DNA of 64,000 nucleotides, taken from the NCBI GenBank assembly GCA_018398575.1, contig JAGTXZ010000005.1:2976001-3040000 (forward strand), read 5' to 3'. The position numbers and the translations under genes are program-made. Below, in pieces: positions 11,354-22,640 of the stretch. The DNA comes from Ampelomyces quisqualis (taxonomy: Eukaryota > Ascomycota > Dothideomycetes > Pleosporales > Phaeosphaeriaceae). The notes under the pieces are model-generated. The model saw only the letters and a list, made by a program, of their open reading frames with translations. It did not search any database and was not told where the DNA came from. Each line of letters begins with the position of its first letter. The stretch's first letter is position 1.

Positions 11354-12199
11354 TCAGTGTTGATTTCTGACATCTGATTGCGTGATTTTCTTGGTGCATT
11401 TCATTGTAAATGAGTCTGAGTGTGTTGGGCATGGTATCATGGATAAGTGTTTTTTTGGGCACTGAATGTGTTTCAAATTTTTGAGATGGAAGGGTTGCTG
11501 AGCGGTGGGGTTAAACTTGAATAACACTCGGCCTCTGCAAGTCTCTTCCAAAGTAGTCTCATCACTTGTCGCGTCGTAGACGACCTCCGTCCACCTGCCA
11601 TCTGCACCGATTTTCGGCAAAATCTTGGTGACGGTGTCTTTCATCTTTTTCCACTGTTCTGGATATCCCATGAGCTCGGGTGTAAGAATATGGTCTGGGT
11701 CTGTCTCCTCGTCTTCATCCTGTTGATGGCTCTTGCGCGGCCTACTAAGCTATGCCTTGACGTGCTCATCTGCCCATATCGAGGCAAATCTGGTCAACGA
11801 CATTTGGAATTGTTCCGAGCCCGTTCGTCCGGGTAGGCCCTTTTCGAGTCCGTCTAGAATACTCCGCTGAAGCATTTCTTCGTCCGTGGCTTTTCTGCCA
11901 TCGATGTCGAATCATTGTGCATCATCGGGAGCAAACGCACTGCTTTCCCAGGAATGGCCTATGTATACACCCTTACGACTCATGATCACCAGCATCGTAC
12001 AACCTTACAAGTGGCTTGCAGAGAAGCTTCTGGCTGTCTTGAAGTCGTCAAAGAGCGCATTGTTGATGCCTTGAGGCGAGCTCTCTACATCAGGTCCAGT
12101 GTACTCGACATGCCAGACAGTGGAAATTGCTTCCCCTGTTTCGCGCATCATGAAACCTCTTATACCCCCCACGTGATTAGATTCGGTGGGAAAAGTCAT
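11354..12199 (-). pseudogene. unknown gene killed by three nonsense changes
   Basis: On the minus strand one frame runs from ATG at 12199 to a stop at 11354, about 281 codons, broken by TAA (12005-12007), TGA (11912-11914) and TAG (11750-11752). All pieces stay in the same frame with no indels, and protein-like sequence (Trp, Glu and Asp rich, for example WHVEYTGPDVE and EEMLQRSILDGLEKG) spans the breaks. Each stop is one C-to-T step from a sense codon (CAA, CGA, CAG). I recognise no family. Reading the first stop as an intron is possible but gives no better frame. An in-frame TGA just upstream of 12199 supports this start. Confidence 0.6.
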
Positions 12200-12992
12200 C
12201 ACTCGCCGTCAGAGTGTTGTATTTACTATTGTTGATAGATCGATTGAGCAACACCGGCTTATCCCGCCGTGATGGCTGAGGCGGACTACATTTTTGTCTC
12301 ACAGACCGTTTCAGCGGGCCATCTCTGGCGTACAAGTTTCTCAGTTGACATCCAGCAGTTGTCGCGATACGTTCTGGTGAGGCTATCAAGCTCGCATGGG
12401 GTTTAGGGTCTTGGGGTTATCAGTTAACAGTTTCAGCCAACGACTGAAGTACATAGGTACATACGGTGGATGACACTGGCTGAAGAGCCACATATGGAAA
12501 GGATATAAACGAGAAAAGTAGCTTCATATTTGCCGCTGTGCAAAGTTGGTTCGATTGAGCGTGGTCTAGATGTGCTGTGTTGTGGAAAGGATATGGGGAA
12601 GTCTGCATACGACACGGGAGCGGACAAGCTCACATACAATACTCAAAACATTGCTACCAGAACTACGCCAGTAGGTGGCGTGCCCGAGAAATAATCACTA
12701 GAGCTAGAATAGCAATGTTGGTTGAGAGAAGTCGGCACGGCGTGGGTCGACATCCGATCCAACGCGTTGCCTGCTGTCTTATAACTTTGAGATACGTCTC
12801 CAGGCATTGAGGTGTATGTCAATTATTTGCCACAGTCATGCTTTTTCTTGAAAGAATGTACAGTCCTCAAGCCTGCCTCGGGTAGGCGCTCTGGGTCTTG
12901 GCGCGTGACGTCCAGCGTTGCTGCGCCGTATTGAAACGCCGACCGCTTAAAAGCACTCGCCCCAGAAGCAATAACAGTCACCCCAAAATACC
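12200..12992. other. intergenic, no supported gene
   Basis: This gap separates the divergent dead gene and the Cys-rich frame at 12993 and would have held both promoters. Only short, motif-less open frames are present. Confidence 0.4.
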
Positions 12993-13984
12993 ATGTGCCT
13001 CTGGGATGCATTGAACCTTGCCATACAGGACGACGATGCAACTGTACTCGAGACCACTCTCGCCAAAGAGCCAGCCTCTAAGCGCCAGCAGAAGCTGAAC
13101 GAATGCCTCACTGTCGTCTTACGAGGTGAAGGCTCCCTGAATTCTATCACGCAGACGACAACAGGTACAATGACTACCGATTCGCACTCAAACGCTTGGT
13201 TTGATCAGACGGCAAGCAGACTTGCGCCACCAAATGCGCTCGTGCATTTCAACAACTTAGTCTCCAAGAAAATTGCAGACGAGGCGATGACAGGAAAATT
13301 GTGCCCAACACTGGCATACTGGACGCTGGCTGCACTGCGTACACTTTCAGCATCGAGTTTCCCAAGCTGCCAGAGGTCAAGGCGGAAATCAAATGCGGAA
13401 AATCTGACAGCGGTGCCGACGGCGCCATTGGTGTTGAGACTGCCATAAAACGCTGGTGTACTGATAACGACCAGTTGGATCTCAATCATAATCTTGACGA
13501 CGATCAAAAGTACGCACGTTGGCCCATTACACAGCTCAAAGTGCCGAACCGAAGCTCGTTCTGGACACGAGCCAAATTGTACAATCAACAAGAGAACGGC
13601 GTAATCACCAAATATCAGTGCATCTCAGAATACACTGATGGAATCAAACAGTGCGATCAAGGCTCCGATAGGACGCACGGCTTCAGTTCTGTGGTAGGAA
13701 CAACTGCATATACCCTTGAAGTCAGCGGGTTCACACAGGATGGAAATCCTCCATGGGACGAAAAGCCAATGTTCCCACCCGTCGAGTACCACGGTGGGCC
13801 AGAATGCCATGCTGCAGCCTCAGCTCCATTTTACAGACCAGTACTCCCTGACGACCTTGAGAAAGCGATGAGCTGGTATTGCGTCAACGGCGCGCCTCTC
13901 AAAGATGGCGCGCCTCTCAAAGATTTTGGCTGTTACAAGGAAGGTTTTGACGAATACCCACCAAAGGGACAGCCGGGATTCTAA
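12993..13984 (+). CDS. hypothetical Cys-rich protein, possibly truncated
   Basis: Two open stretches in different frames join through a candidate 44-bp intron (GT at 13165, AG at 13207-13208), giving 12993-13164 plus 13209-13984 and about 315 residues. The splice adds a segment with CATKC and ENC and continues into the long second frame without stops. The second part has regularly spaced cysteines (CGK, RWC, YQC, QCDQ, PEC, WYC), as in secreted proteins, yet no signal peptide precedes it. The ATG at 12993 is the first after an in-frame TAA at 12972. An 18-bp direct duplication near 13892-13927 repeats GAPLKD. Either an N-terminal exon is missing or the gene is a truncated copy. No family recognised; the intron is short and unproven. 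Confidence 0.5.
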
Positions 13985-14690
13985 AGTTTAGAACGTTACA
14001 TGATGGTACTGGCGATGGCCGCCCGGAGAATGACCAATACTGGGGCTGATTGCATGTAAGCGTTTGACTGTGGCTGTGTACATTGAGACGAAACTAATAC
14101 ACTCACAGCGGATATGATTCCAATAGAGGCCAAGACGATTGCAAATATGCGCTGCGAAAGTTATTCGCTACGTGTAACAATAGACCGGGTCATTTCAGGG
14201 CTGGAGAGTACAAATATAGGTGTGTACACTATGAGGTACGGAGGTATTCCCTGCCAATCTGGAGGGGCGCAGATAGGCGGGCAGGAACAGTGATTGACCG
14301 GCGTTGAACGGAAACGCTCGGACCGAAGACTGCCGGTGAGTTTCTGATAAATGTCCCGTGTACGGAGTAGAGGGAAGAAATGTGTCTCTCAAGTTGTGAG
14401 GTCGTGATGTATATATAGCACCCGAACCTATCCAATCATAACCCTCTGCCGAGATCCGCCCCACTGACGCAGTCAAGTCTCGGCCCCACAATCCATCCCT
14501 TAGCTCCCGCATTAAGGTATGTAGGCGCATCGCAGCGCCTCACGGGGGCTTGTCACGCATGTGTGATGATTGATCTCGGTGGCTTATAGCAGCAAGCCGC
14601 TTTCTCGCCGCAGCGTATATAGGCGGCTTGTAACGCCCATGAGTGTGTCGCATCGTCACAGCTGCTCTGTATTTGCTACCTAAAGCATGG
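13985..14690. other. intergenic, no supported gene
   Basis: This stretch holds the 3' flank of the Cys-rich frame and the promoter side of the DUF6601-like gene. No recognisable gene or repeat. Confidence 0.4.
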
Positions 14691-15773
14691 ATGAAAAGAC
14701 GACCACGACCACTGTACATACCCACGTGCACTAGCCAACACACCCCCGACGCTAACAGACACCAGGCGACTGGCCTTCAACCTCCCTTCCACAAACCTCG
14801 TCCAATACCCCCACCTTCTCCGACCTCCGGGAGTATCCCGCTCAACGCCATCGACTCGCTGCCTACTATCACCGGCCGCGGGAATGATGTCGTGCTCGCA
14901 AGAGATGAGATTGGGCCTTTTCTCATCCAAGACCTCGATCTGTCGCGCCTGAACCGCATCCATGGCCACCTGTGGATGGCGGGGCGACCGATGCGCGCGC
15001 GCCCGCTGCACAGATACAAGATGATAGGCTTCGACGTGCTGTACACACAACAGATGGACTTACACCTGCTACACTTCAACAGCAAGCTGATGATCAAACC
15101 CCTGCCCGAATGGATTCTCTGCACTAACTTCTGGAAAGACCACCTCTGCGCTGATGTCGAGCTGCACAAATCAGCGTGCGGCTTCCTGCTATCGTACGTT
15201 TGGCTCTTGACCACACCTCTGGATCTCAGAATTGCGCACGATCTGTCGCTTGTGCCTAGCTTCATCACGTGGCAGTGGTGGAAAGACCTCGTGGCCGAAT
15301 TCTTGGACGTAGGGAAGGGCAATGTGGATATCAACACCCTTGCGCAGGTCAACAAGCGCTACCAGTTTGGCGATCTTCGGCTCGGACGGATCAATTCCAT
15401 ATACCGCATACGATACTTCCATACACATTTCGTCCGCGGATACCTGTATGGATATAATCGCTACGTGGTCTTCTTCGAGCGGAAATTCAGCTGGATCTTG
15501 ATCGTGTTCGTGTTCTTCAGCTTGGTGCTCAGCGCAATGCAAGTTGGCACTGGGTTGCGGGAGTTGGAAGATAACCACGCTTTCCTCCGAGCGAGCTACG
15601 TGTTTGTCGTCTTCAGCATGGTCAGTGTAGTCGCTGTCCTCGCACTCGTGTGTTTCATCTTCATCGTCATTTTTCTGGTCAACATGGTCCTAGCCATCAG
15701 CCACGCTGCCCGAGAGCAAAGAGATAGGAAGAAACTCGCCAAGAGAAAAATGCTGGAAGTTAAAGAAGCTTGA
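14691..15773 (+). CDS. DUF6601-type fungal membrane protein
   Basis: Single open frame, 360 residues from the ATG at 14691. The core (about 85-270) has the features I associate with the fungal DUF6601 family: DLSRLNRIHGHLWMAGRP, RPLHR, a KPLPEWIL segment, FWKDHLC, and SYVWLL...DLRIAHDLSLVPSFITW. It is followed by two strong C-terminal hydrophobic segments (about 279-298 and 314-348) and a basic tail (REQRDRKKLAKRK). Function of the family is unknown; annotations of some members as subtilisin-like proteases are not supported by any catalytic motif here. The first 30-60 residues are uncertain: another ATG at 14687 in a different frame and a possible GT-AG intron there mean the true N-terminus may differ. 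Confidence 0.72.
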   Translation: MKRRPRPLYIPTCTSQHTPDANRHQATGLQPPFHKPRPIPPPSPTSGSIPLNAIDSLPTITGRGNDVVLARDEIGPFLIQDLDLSRLNRIHGHLWMAGRPMRARPLHRYKMIGFDVLYTQQMDLHLLHFNSKLMIKPLPEWILCTNFWKDHLCADVELHKSACGFLLSYVWLLTTPLDLRIAHDLSLVPSFITWQWWKDLVAEFLDVGKGNVDINTLAQVNKRYQFGDLRLGRINSIYRIRYFHTHFVRGYLYGYNRYVVFFERKFSWILIVFVFFSLVLSAMQVGTGLRELEDNHAFLRASYVFVVFSMVSVVAVLALVCFIFIVIFLVNMVLAISHAAREQRDRKKLAKRKMLEVKEA

Positions 15774-15838
15774 TCAAAAAATATCTACAAGAACCGGCTT
15801 CTGTCACAAGAACCCTGCGTACACCGAACATGAGACCT

Positions 15839-16577
15839 TTACAACTCCTCCTTCCTCGTCGGCGCCTTGCCCTTCTTCTTCAACAACAATGCCTCAACAG
15901 TAAATTCTACCTCGCCCTTGCTCTTCTCGCTATGTGTCACCTTACCCACCACCTTACCATCCGCAGGCTCATTACTATACATTTCCAAATCATCAAACAC
16001 GTCCTCGCACTCAAGCTTGCCATCGTCTGGCTCCTCGACCCACAGCGGCAGTATTGGGTAAATCGCACCCGGTGCGAAAAACACGTTGTCGTCTTGCACG
16101 CTGAAATGCTTCTGCTTGGGCGTGCGCTTAAGCCATTCGCGGACTTTGTAGGGCATGGATGAAAGCTCCATGCGCATCAGTTCGCGCTTGGTACCGTGGG
16201 CGTCGATGCCGTTCCAAGAGCCTGCGTAGAGTTGCTTGTTGTAAAAGATCTTCAGGTCGGGCGCAAAGTCTTTGAGGTCGGGGTAGACTGCATCGGAAGA
16301 GTTAGCGTGGCACAAAGAGTGTCGACCAAGATGGATGCTTACGTTCAGACAGCTTGTAAATCTTGGCCGTGTAGGTGTTGCGGTTCAAGCAGTTTTGCGA
16401 GTAGGATTGGAGATCGACGGTGTCCCATTTTGCGGTCCAGAGGGCGCCCGCGGGCGTGGGCTCTTCGAAAGGTGTACTTTCAGCGCCTGCGGGGCTAGAT
16501 GATGATGAAGCAGATTCTTCGGCGGCGTATGAGGTCGCTGCAAGTAGCGCTGTGGAGAGCACGGTGGAGAGTCTCAT
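15839..16577 (-). CDS. secretory-pathway hypothetical protein ending in KEEL
   Basis: Exons on the minus strand are 16577-16343 and 16287-15839, giving 227 residues across a 55-bp GT-AG intron that restores the frame. The N-terminus MRLSTVLSTALLAATSYAAE is a clean signal peptide with an Ala-X-Ala-type site, followed by a Ser-rich stretch. The body has few cysteines, a W-rich central part (for example LYAGSWNGID, VREWLKR) and an acidic segment. The last four residues, KEEL, resemble KDEL/HDEL ER-retrieval signals, and KEEL works as one in some eukaryotes, so the protein may be an ER-lumen resident and not an exported effector. No domain recognised. It is convergent with the DUF6601-like gene, with only 65 bp between stop codons. 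Confidence 0.75.
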
Positions 16578-18281
16578 GGTGGGATTCTTGCTGTACGGTC
16601 TGCTAAACAGATACTTCTCCAACAATAGATTGGCAATATTCGAGCAAGTAACTATTCGATTCGTCGCAAATCAGGTACCTATATACCTACAATCTATCAT
16701 CTCCCTACAATCATGCGTTCTGTCCTTTTGCTCAAATCTGTCGCTCATGAGACGCTCCGCGTCGATGTTCCGCTGCCCATATTAACTGCAGGGACTCAGT
16801 CGGGTATAGCGTTAACGCGACATAAACGCGATAGATTAAAAGAACACGGTGGTAGAAGCTGCACGACTTCATAGGCCGTATGCGCATTGAATCTCCACAC
16901 TTTGACGTGGACAGGTTCCTTGGGGTGCTTTGCGCAGCTTGTGCATGTGCGACGAGCGGAGATGTCTCTTCTTTCGAAGCCTATTGGGGACAAAGTCACG
17001 ACGCTTTCCCATTCATTCTCTCAAAGAGCATTGGAAAACGTCCCAATAGATATTCTCAATCAATGCTCGCGATTGAGACAAGGGGTCTGGTCTTCCTTGC
17101 CAAATCAAATGTCTTCCAGGGACCTGGAAGTCGGCATGTGCAATGATGTGAGGATCAACGGTCACGATGCTGCTTCGACCACCAACCACATGTCCACGCC
17201 ACACATTCGGCAACGTCCATCACGAAACAAGTCGTAACTGCGAGAGTCGAGACTTTAGGTCTGGGTGATCGACTCGTGTTGTCGAGGAGTGGCTGATAGT
17301 TAGCGCAGGAACAGGTTTTTGGCACCTGTTAGGCGCCGTGGGGTAGAGGGTAAGTGGGAACATGGATCTGGGAATGAGGTACAGTATTCGAGGTAACTAT
17401 GCTGTTTTATGATGTATCAAGCATGTTCTTTTTGCGAGTCGCACGTGGACGGCTTTGTAACTTTCCACTTCATGGCTCTTTTTGGACAACTTTCCGTGGT
17501 AGAAGAGCGCACACTTAAAGAAGCTACCTCGAACATGTCTGAACAAGAATCCAAACATAGCGCAAGCCTTGAAGATCCCATCGCAAAGTCATCACCCACC
17601 GCACCATCTAAACGCATCCATGAGCTCAATCGAATACCATCGCACACCAATACCAAGCCTTAGCCACCCCACGGCGCATCAACTTGAGCCAAAAACCCCT
17701 ATTATCTAGAACTTCAACGCCGCAGCACAACCGCACAAACACATATATGCTCCTCGGACTCGACCACGTTTTGCCCTTCTTTAACATCGTCGCTTCCGCA
17801 TCCGTGTGGGTTTTGCTAGCTGGCTACATTGCACACTATTATCCTAACCAGAAAAACTCGGCAACTTCTTCAAGCAGCTATCTCTCGTCGGGCCCATTCT
17901 CGCAGAAAGACTGCCTGAAGCTATTCTTGTGCACACACATTATCTTACAAGTCTTACCTGCCACTTCACCGCCTGTCAGGGCTGCTATGGGAGTGCCGCA
18001 AATTTCGACACACATAGCCTGGGAATCTTGCTGCTTAGCTTCCTGTAAACACTTGTATGATGGGAAGTAAGCATCTACCTCCTTCCTTCCATGAAATGCC
18101 ACTACTTCCCAATGACGAGCTTGACGCGCACTAGCCTGAACCATGGTTCTGCAAGCGACTAGGTGCTGCTAACCATTAATTTCCATTTTTCAAAAAGCCT
18201 TTAACCTCGGTCTTTAAGTTTTCCTGTGCTTTCTATTGTCCTTAAGAGCTATTCTCGTCTCCCTCTTCATTACACCAAAAT
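16578..18281. other. gene-poor interval with possible membrane-protein relic
   Basis: No intact gene. On the plus strand a frame at 17684-18070 includes a hydrophobic segment (LPFFNIVASASVWVLLAGYI, coded near 17765-17830) resembling the first membrane helix of a common fungal membrane-protein family, but the sequence after it loses that character. A short Ser-rich frame at 17536-17663 precedes it. These may be the remains of one gene. Confidence is low. Confidence 0.3.
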
Positions 18282-19205
18282 GCAGGTCACTGTCGAGGTT
18301 GCACTGTTCAGCGCGACGCTTACGGCTATGGGTGATGAGAAGAGAAGACTACGAGAGACTGATATCGGGGGTACAGTCCTGTTCACCGCATCATCACCAG
18401 CAACCTACCTGACAAGGATCAGCAAGACAGATTCTGGGAATGGCTGCACGAGCAGTATAGAGTGGAGCGCACCGTCACCAGGATTTACGAGAGATGAGAT
18501 TTCATAGACATCGTTACGAAACCGGACTTCGCCGATGATGACTCAGTTGGCAGATTCTGCTTGGTCCTCAACTCCCCTATGCGTAACTCTCTGCCAGTTG
18601 GCAAACACCTGGGCTTCGAATACCGACTCAGCCTATATCGAGGTAACCTGGAAGCAGATGAGGATGTCGTTGACTAGACTGACACTCGCAAATTTGCTGC
18701 AGGGTTCAACCTCGTTGGACAGAAGATGAGGTGCTGAAAGGCGAAGCACCCGAGGAAATTTCACTGGCATGAGACTTCCTAGACGCTAGTTGTGGTCATT
18801 GATGGGGACAAAAAAGCAGGAAATGTCTGGCTACTCTAAGATTCCCATCCTTGGGTAAAAGGATTCACCATCGATATCAGCCAGCAGTGGGGATGTTTCA
18901 AGAGCAAGGGTCGTGAACATATGCCGCGAGCTGGGGTCAAGATCGCCGAAAGGTTCATAGACATCACTGAGATGGGTACCTGGACTGTAGACGAGTACAT
19001 CGTGCGAGAATGGGATCTGGTTGATGCCGTCATCTGTCCACACGAGAACAACCTGCCATCGTTCACTGTCCGGCAACGCGAGCCAGTTCAAACTGAGGCA
19101 CGGCCACTGCCAGACATTTCAGCATTGGGTCTGAACGAATCAGTGGGAAACGCCGAGAAAGAGATGAGGTGGTACGAATCGACGGGGAGAGGGAAGGAAA
19201 GGTGA
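18282..19205 (+). pseudogene. degenerate gene with multiple in-frame stops
   Basis: From 18366 to the stop at 19203-19205 a single frame encodes protein-like sequence (for example RFWEWLHEQYRVERT, GKHLGFEYRLSLYRGNLEA, VDEYIVREWDLVDAVI) broken by five stops (TGA, TAG, TGA, TAG, TAA) without frameshift. The segment 18282-18365 in the same frame is also protein-like but has further stops. The last 95 codons are open from ATG 18921. No family recognised. It lies directly beside the RIP-degraded transposon at 19572, and stops reachable by C-to-T changes fit decay leaking from that element, though this is inference. Confidence 0.5.
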
Positions 19206-19571
19206 AACAGACCGTCGCAAGGAAACGGTTCAGAATAGGGCACTTTGCGGAAGGAATGGTAGCTGGTGAAAAAAAAGTTCATGTACAATGATTTAGTACC
19301 TTTGAAATTTTTACGAACCCAAGATCTTCTATAACTTGAGGGAGGTTACTTTCCCAAAGAGCTAGATAACATATATTTCTCTTTAGAGTTGTTTGCGGCC
19401 CTATACATTTTGTCTAAACTCAAAAATAAAGAAGACTTTCTCTCTACTTGTTTAAGTTTTGCATAGGCTTTCCGCTATAAGGCTTTTCCTCTATAAGACA
19501 AGAAGGGCTCTCCTTTGTTTAAGCCTTACAAGGCATCTTGTAAGGTACAAGGAAAGAAGAGGAGGAAGTAG
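19206..19571. other. flank of the hAT-like element
   Basis: Moderately AT-rich sequence without a gene. The last eight bases (19564-19571, GGAAGTAG) match, with one difference, the eight bases that follow the transposon at 22641-22648, and are the probable target-site duplication. Confidence 0.5.
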
Positions 19572-22500
19572 CAGACTCTGCAACAAACAAATCAAATCAA
19601 ATATAGGTACCTATATTTAATTTATTTAGTAAAATAAACAGCTAGGCTATATTTAATTTGTTTATTTAGTGTTTTAGTGTTATATATTTAGTTATTTAAC
19701 AAATATTTAGTATACAAAGTCTTAGCGCTCTATTTTTAGTATTTTAATTAGCTAGCAGCTGCTAGACGCCTTACGCGTTGCTCTAATTATTCTCTACTTA
19801 GTTTTGTATACTATATTTGCGTATAATATTATTATTAGTAATATTATTGTTGCTGTTGTTGTTGCTGTAACGCTTATAAGTGTAACTAGCTTAAGTCTAT
19901 AAGCGTATAAGCTAAAAGGCAGTAAGCAGCTTACTACTAATAGTATAGTGTTTTAGCTTAAGTAAATTACTAAGCTTACTAAATAGTTGCTTATAATTAT
20001 AACTTAATACTAGGATTATTAGTATATTAATTGCAAAACAGCTTAATTAAAAGTATTTTAAAGCTATTATAATCTAATATTAGATAGCGTTACTATTAGT
20101 GTAATACGTTACAGTACTCTAGCTTAGCTTATCTTTACGCTAGTAATTATACTTATTACTGCTATTATGTACTATATAATTACGCTACGCAGTAAAGGCT
20201 TTAATTACGTTGTCTACTACACTAGTATAAAGTAGTTATAGTAGAAGAGTTGCTAGCGCCTTTTTATATAAGCTTTATAACTTTTAAAACCTAGTGTTTA
20301 CAGCGCATATCTACCTATTTTTATATTTTTACAAGTTCTTATAGTAGTATTTATAGTATAAGTAGAGGCAAGTAGTAGCGTAGTATATTAGTAAGTTATT
20401 AAGCTAGTAGTAATACTTGTTAGCCTTTGCTTAGGCGTTATAGATATTAATATAGAGATAATCTACACATAGATATTAGCAGTTAACAACGCAGTTAACG
20501 TGTAAAACAGGTATAATACTTGCCTTTAAGTGCCTTCTTATATATGTTAAATATAATATTAGTATACAGCTTAGCTAGCTTTTTAAGCTAATTAAGTAAA
20601 TACTTAAACATAAGCAGAACTTTATAGATAGTTCTAAAGTTACTGCTATATTACTTGCTACGTCCTTTTAGCTATTTTGTAGTAGTTTTAAGTAGTTTAA
20701 GGTATTATTAATACTTAGTAATAACTGCCTAATCTGCTACTTAAAGCCTACCTAATTTTATTTACGCTAAAGCGTTACTTTAAGTACTACGCTGCTCCTT
20801 ATAGGTAACGTAGCTTACGTACTTCTTAATATAAAAATTAAAGCTACTCTTAAGATAAGTTACCTACTTAAGAGCACTGTAGTATAAGTTCTAACGCGTA
20901 ATAATAAGCTTAATTAGTTAAAGTATCTTAACACGCGTAGTAGCAAAAAAGTTGTTATTAAAGGCCTTTACGCACTTAGTAAATAGTACGTATTGCTATA
21001 GTGTTTTAATATATATAATTATAAAGAGAAGCATACTAAAAGTGCTATTCTTACGCTATGCTACTATAAACGCCTTCTTATTATTAGTGTGTTCTATAGT
21101 ATTATTATACGCGTTCTTATTATTGCTAAATAGCAGTGCTTATCTAATAAGGTTAATAGTATAAGAGCTATAGTAGAAGCGTTAGTAAGATAGGTTAAAG
21201 TTACTAAACTTACGCACTACTACTACAATTGTAGTATTATTATTGCTAGCGTTATTAAGTATAAAGTAGCCTAGCGTATCTAACATAATCTTATACGCTT
21301 ATAGCGTTATAATAATAGCTACTCTAATTACTTTACTTATATAAGCACTATTAAGTTATAGCAGAGCAATAAGTAAGTTATAGATCTTGCCTAACGTACT
21401 AGCAAAGTAAGCAATAATCCTAAAAAAGCTTTAAGTACCTTTTTTTATTATCTAGCTATTAAAGCTTATATATATCTTGCTAGCAGCAGTAGATAAGGTA
21501 TAGATAATCTATAGGCGTATAGTATAAAATAGTTACATTATGTATATAGTAACACTGCGTAGAGACTACTATAACGCACCTTTTACTTTTATACTTATTA
21601 TATAAAACAACTTACGCGTTAAAGCTCTACTAATAAGCTCTATTAGTAAGTTATTGTTAAGAAGCTAGAGTACTAACACATAGCAAAAGCGTTAGGCATT
21701 AAAGTTGCTTATTGTGTTAGTAGTAGACTATAACATTTTAAAGCTACCTGCAATTACTTTTTATAGTAATAGTTACTTAGGTAAGCGTTTTAGTATATTA
21801 ATTAGGCTTGTACAGTAAAGATTATAGCCTTTTATAAGTTAGGTAAAGTAAAAGGTAGTAGAGGACGTAGCTTTTAAACAGTTAATAATAATAAGTAGTT
21901 TCTTATATAAATAATAGTATTTACATACCTAAAATAGGCGTATAAGATTATTTATATATATAACGCAGTATCTGTGTGTATATACTTAGCTTTAAGTCTG
22001 CTTAAGCTGCTTTAAGAGCTTAATATATTAACTTTTAAGCTAATTCTAATTAAGCCTATTAAAGTTATTGCCTCTATTATTAATATAGCTATTTTTAATT
22101 ACTTTTATTATTACTATTAAGCTAGTGCTAGCGTAGCTGCCCTTAGTAGGCGTAGACAGTAATTCTTAAGGCTGTAACTTAAGTAGCTGCCTCTCCTACG
22201 CTTAAGAGAGCGTTAGAAGTAGTAGAAACTTTGCTAAAATTCTTAATTACTTTACTAAAGCTATAGGAACGTTTAACGTACGTGTACGCTTTCTTACTAC
22301 TCTAAAAGACATAGTAGTAGGCGTTGCAATACTTTACTTATCTATAGATTAAGGCGTTAGCAGCTGTAGATAGAGTATACTAGCGTTGTTAGAAGTAAGT
22401 TTAAATAGCTAATTATATAAAACACTAAAACACTAAAATTAACACAATTATAATAGCAGAACTTAGCTAAAACGCAGCTATATATTAAAACACTAAATAT

Positions 22501-22640
22501 TTGTAAATATTTGCAAATATTACAATCTCTGTATTTAATTTGTTTAGTAAAATAGCTACTTATATTTAATTTAACTTGTTTAGTTGTACTAAACAAATTA
22601 AATTAAATATTTAATTTATATTTGTTTGTTACAGAGTCTA
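19572..22640. mobile_element. RIP-degraded hAT-like DNA transposon
   Basis: The block starts CAGACTCTGCAACAAACAAA and its right end, read in reverse complement, starts TAGACTCTGTAACAAACAAA. The two termini differ only by C-to-T at CpA sites. Flanks GGAAGTAG and GAAAGTAG form an 8-bp target-site duplication with one G/A difference, the length typical of hAT elements. Subterminal direct copies of a TATTTAATTTRTTTAGTAAAATA motif lie near 19613 and 22532. The 3.07-kb interior is saturated with stops in all frames and with TA dinucleotides, while CpG (GCG, ACGC) survives, so any transposase is dead and I cannot read its family motifs. Class assignment rests on ends and duplication only. Confidence 0.7.

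Noticed and set aside
20952..21164. 70-codon hydrophobic open frame in the hAT-like element
   Set aside because: Ile/Leu/Tyr-rich frames arise by chance in TA-rich DNA; no transposase motif.
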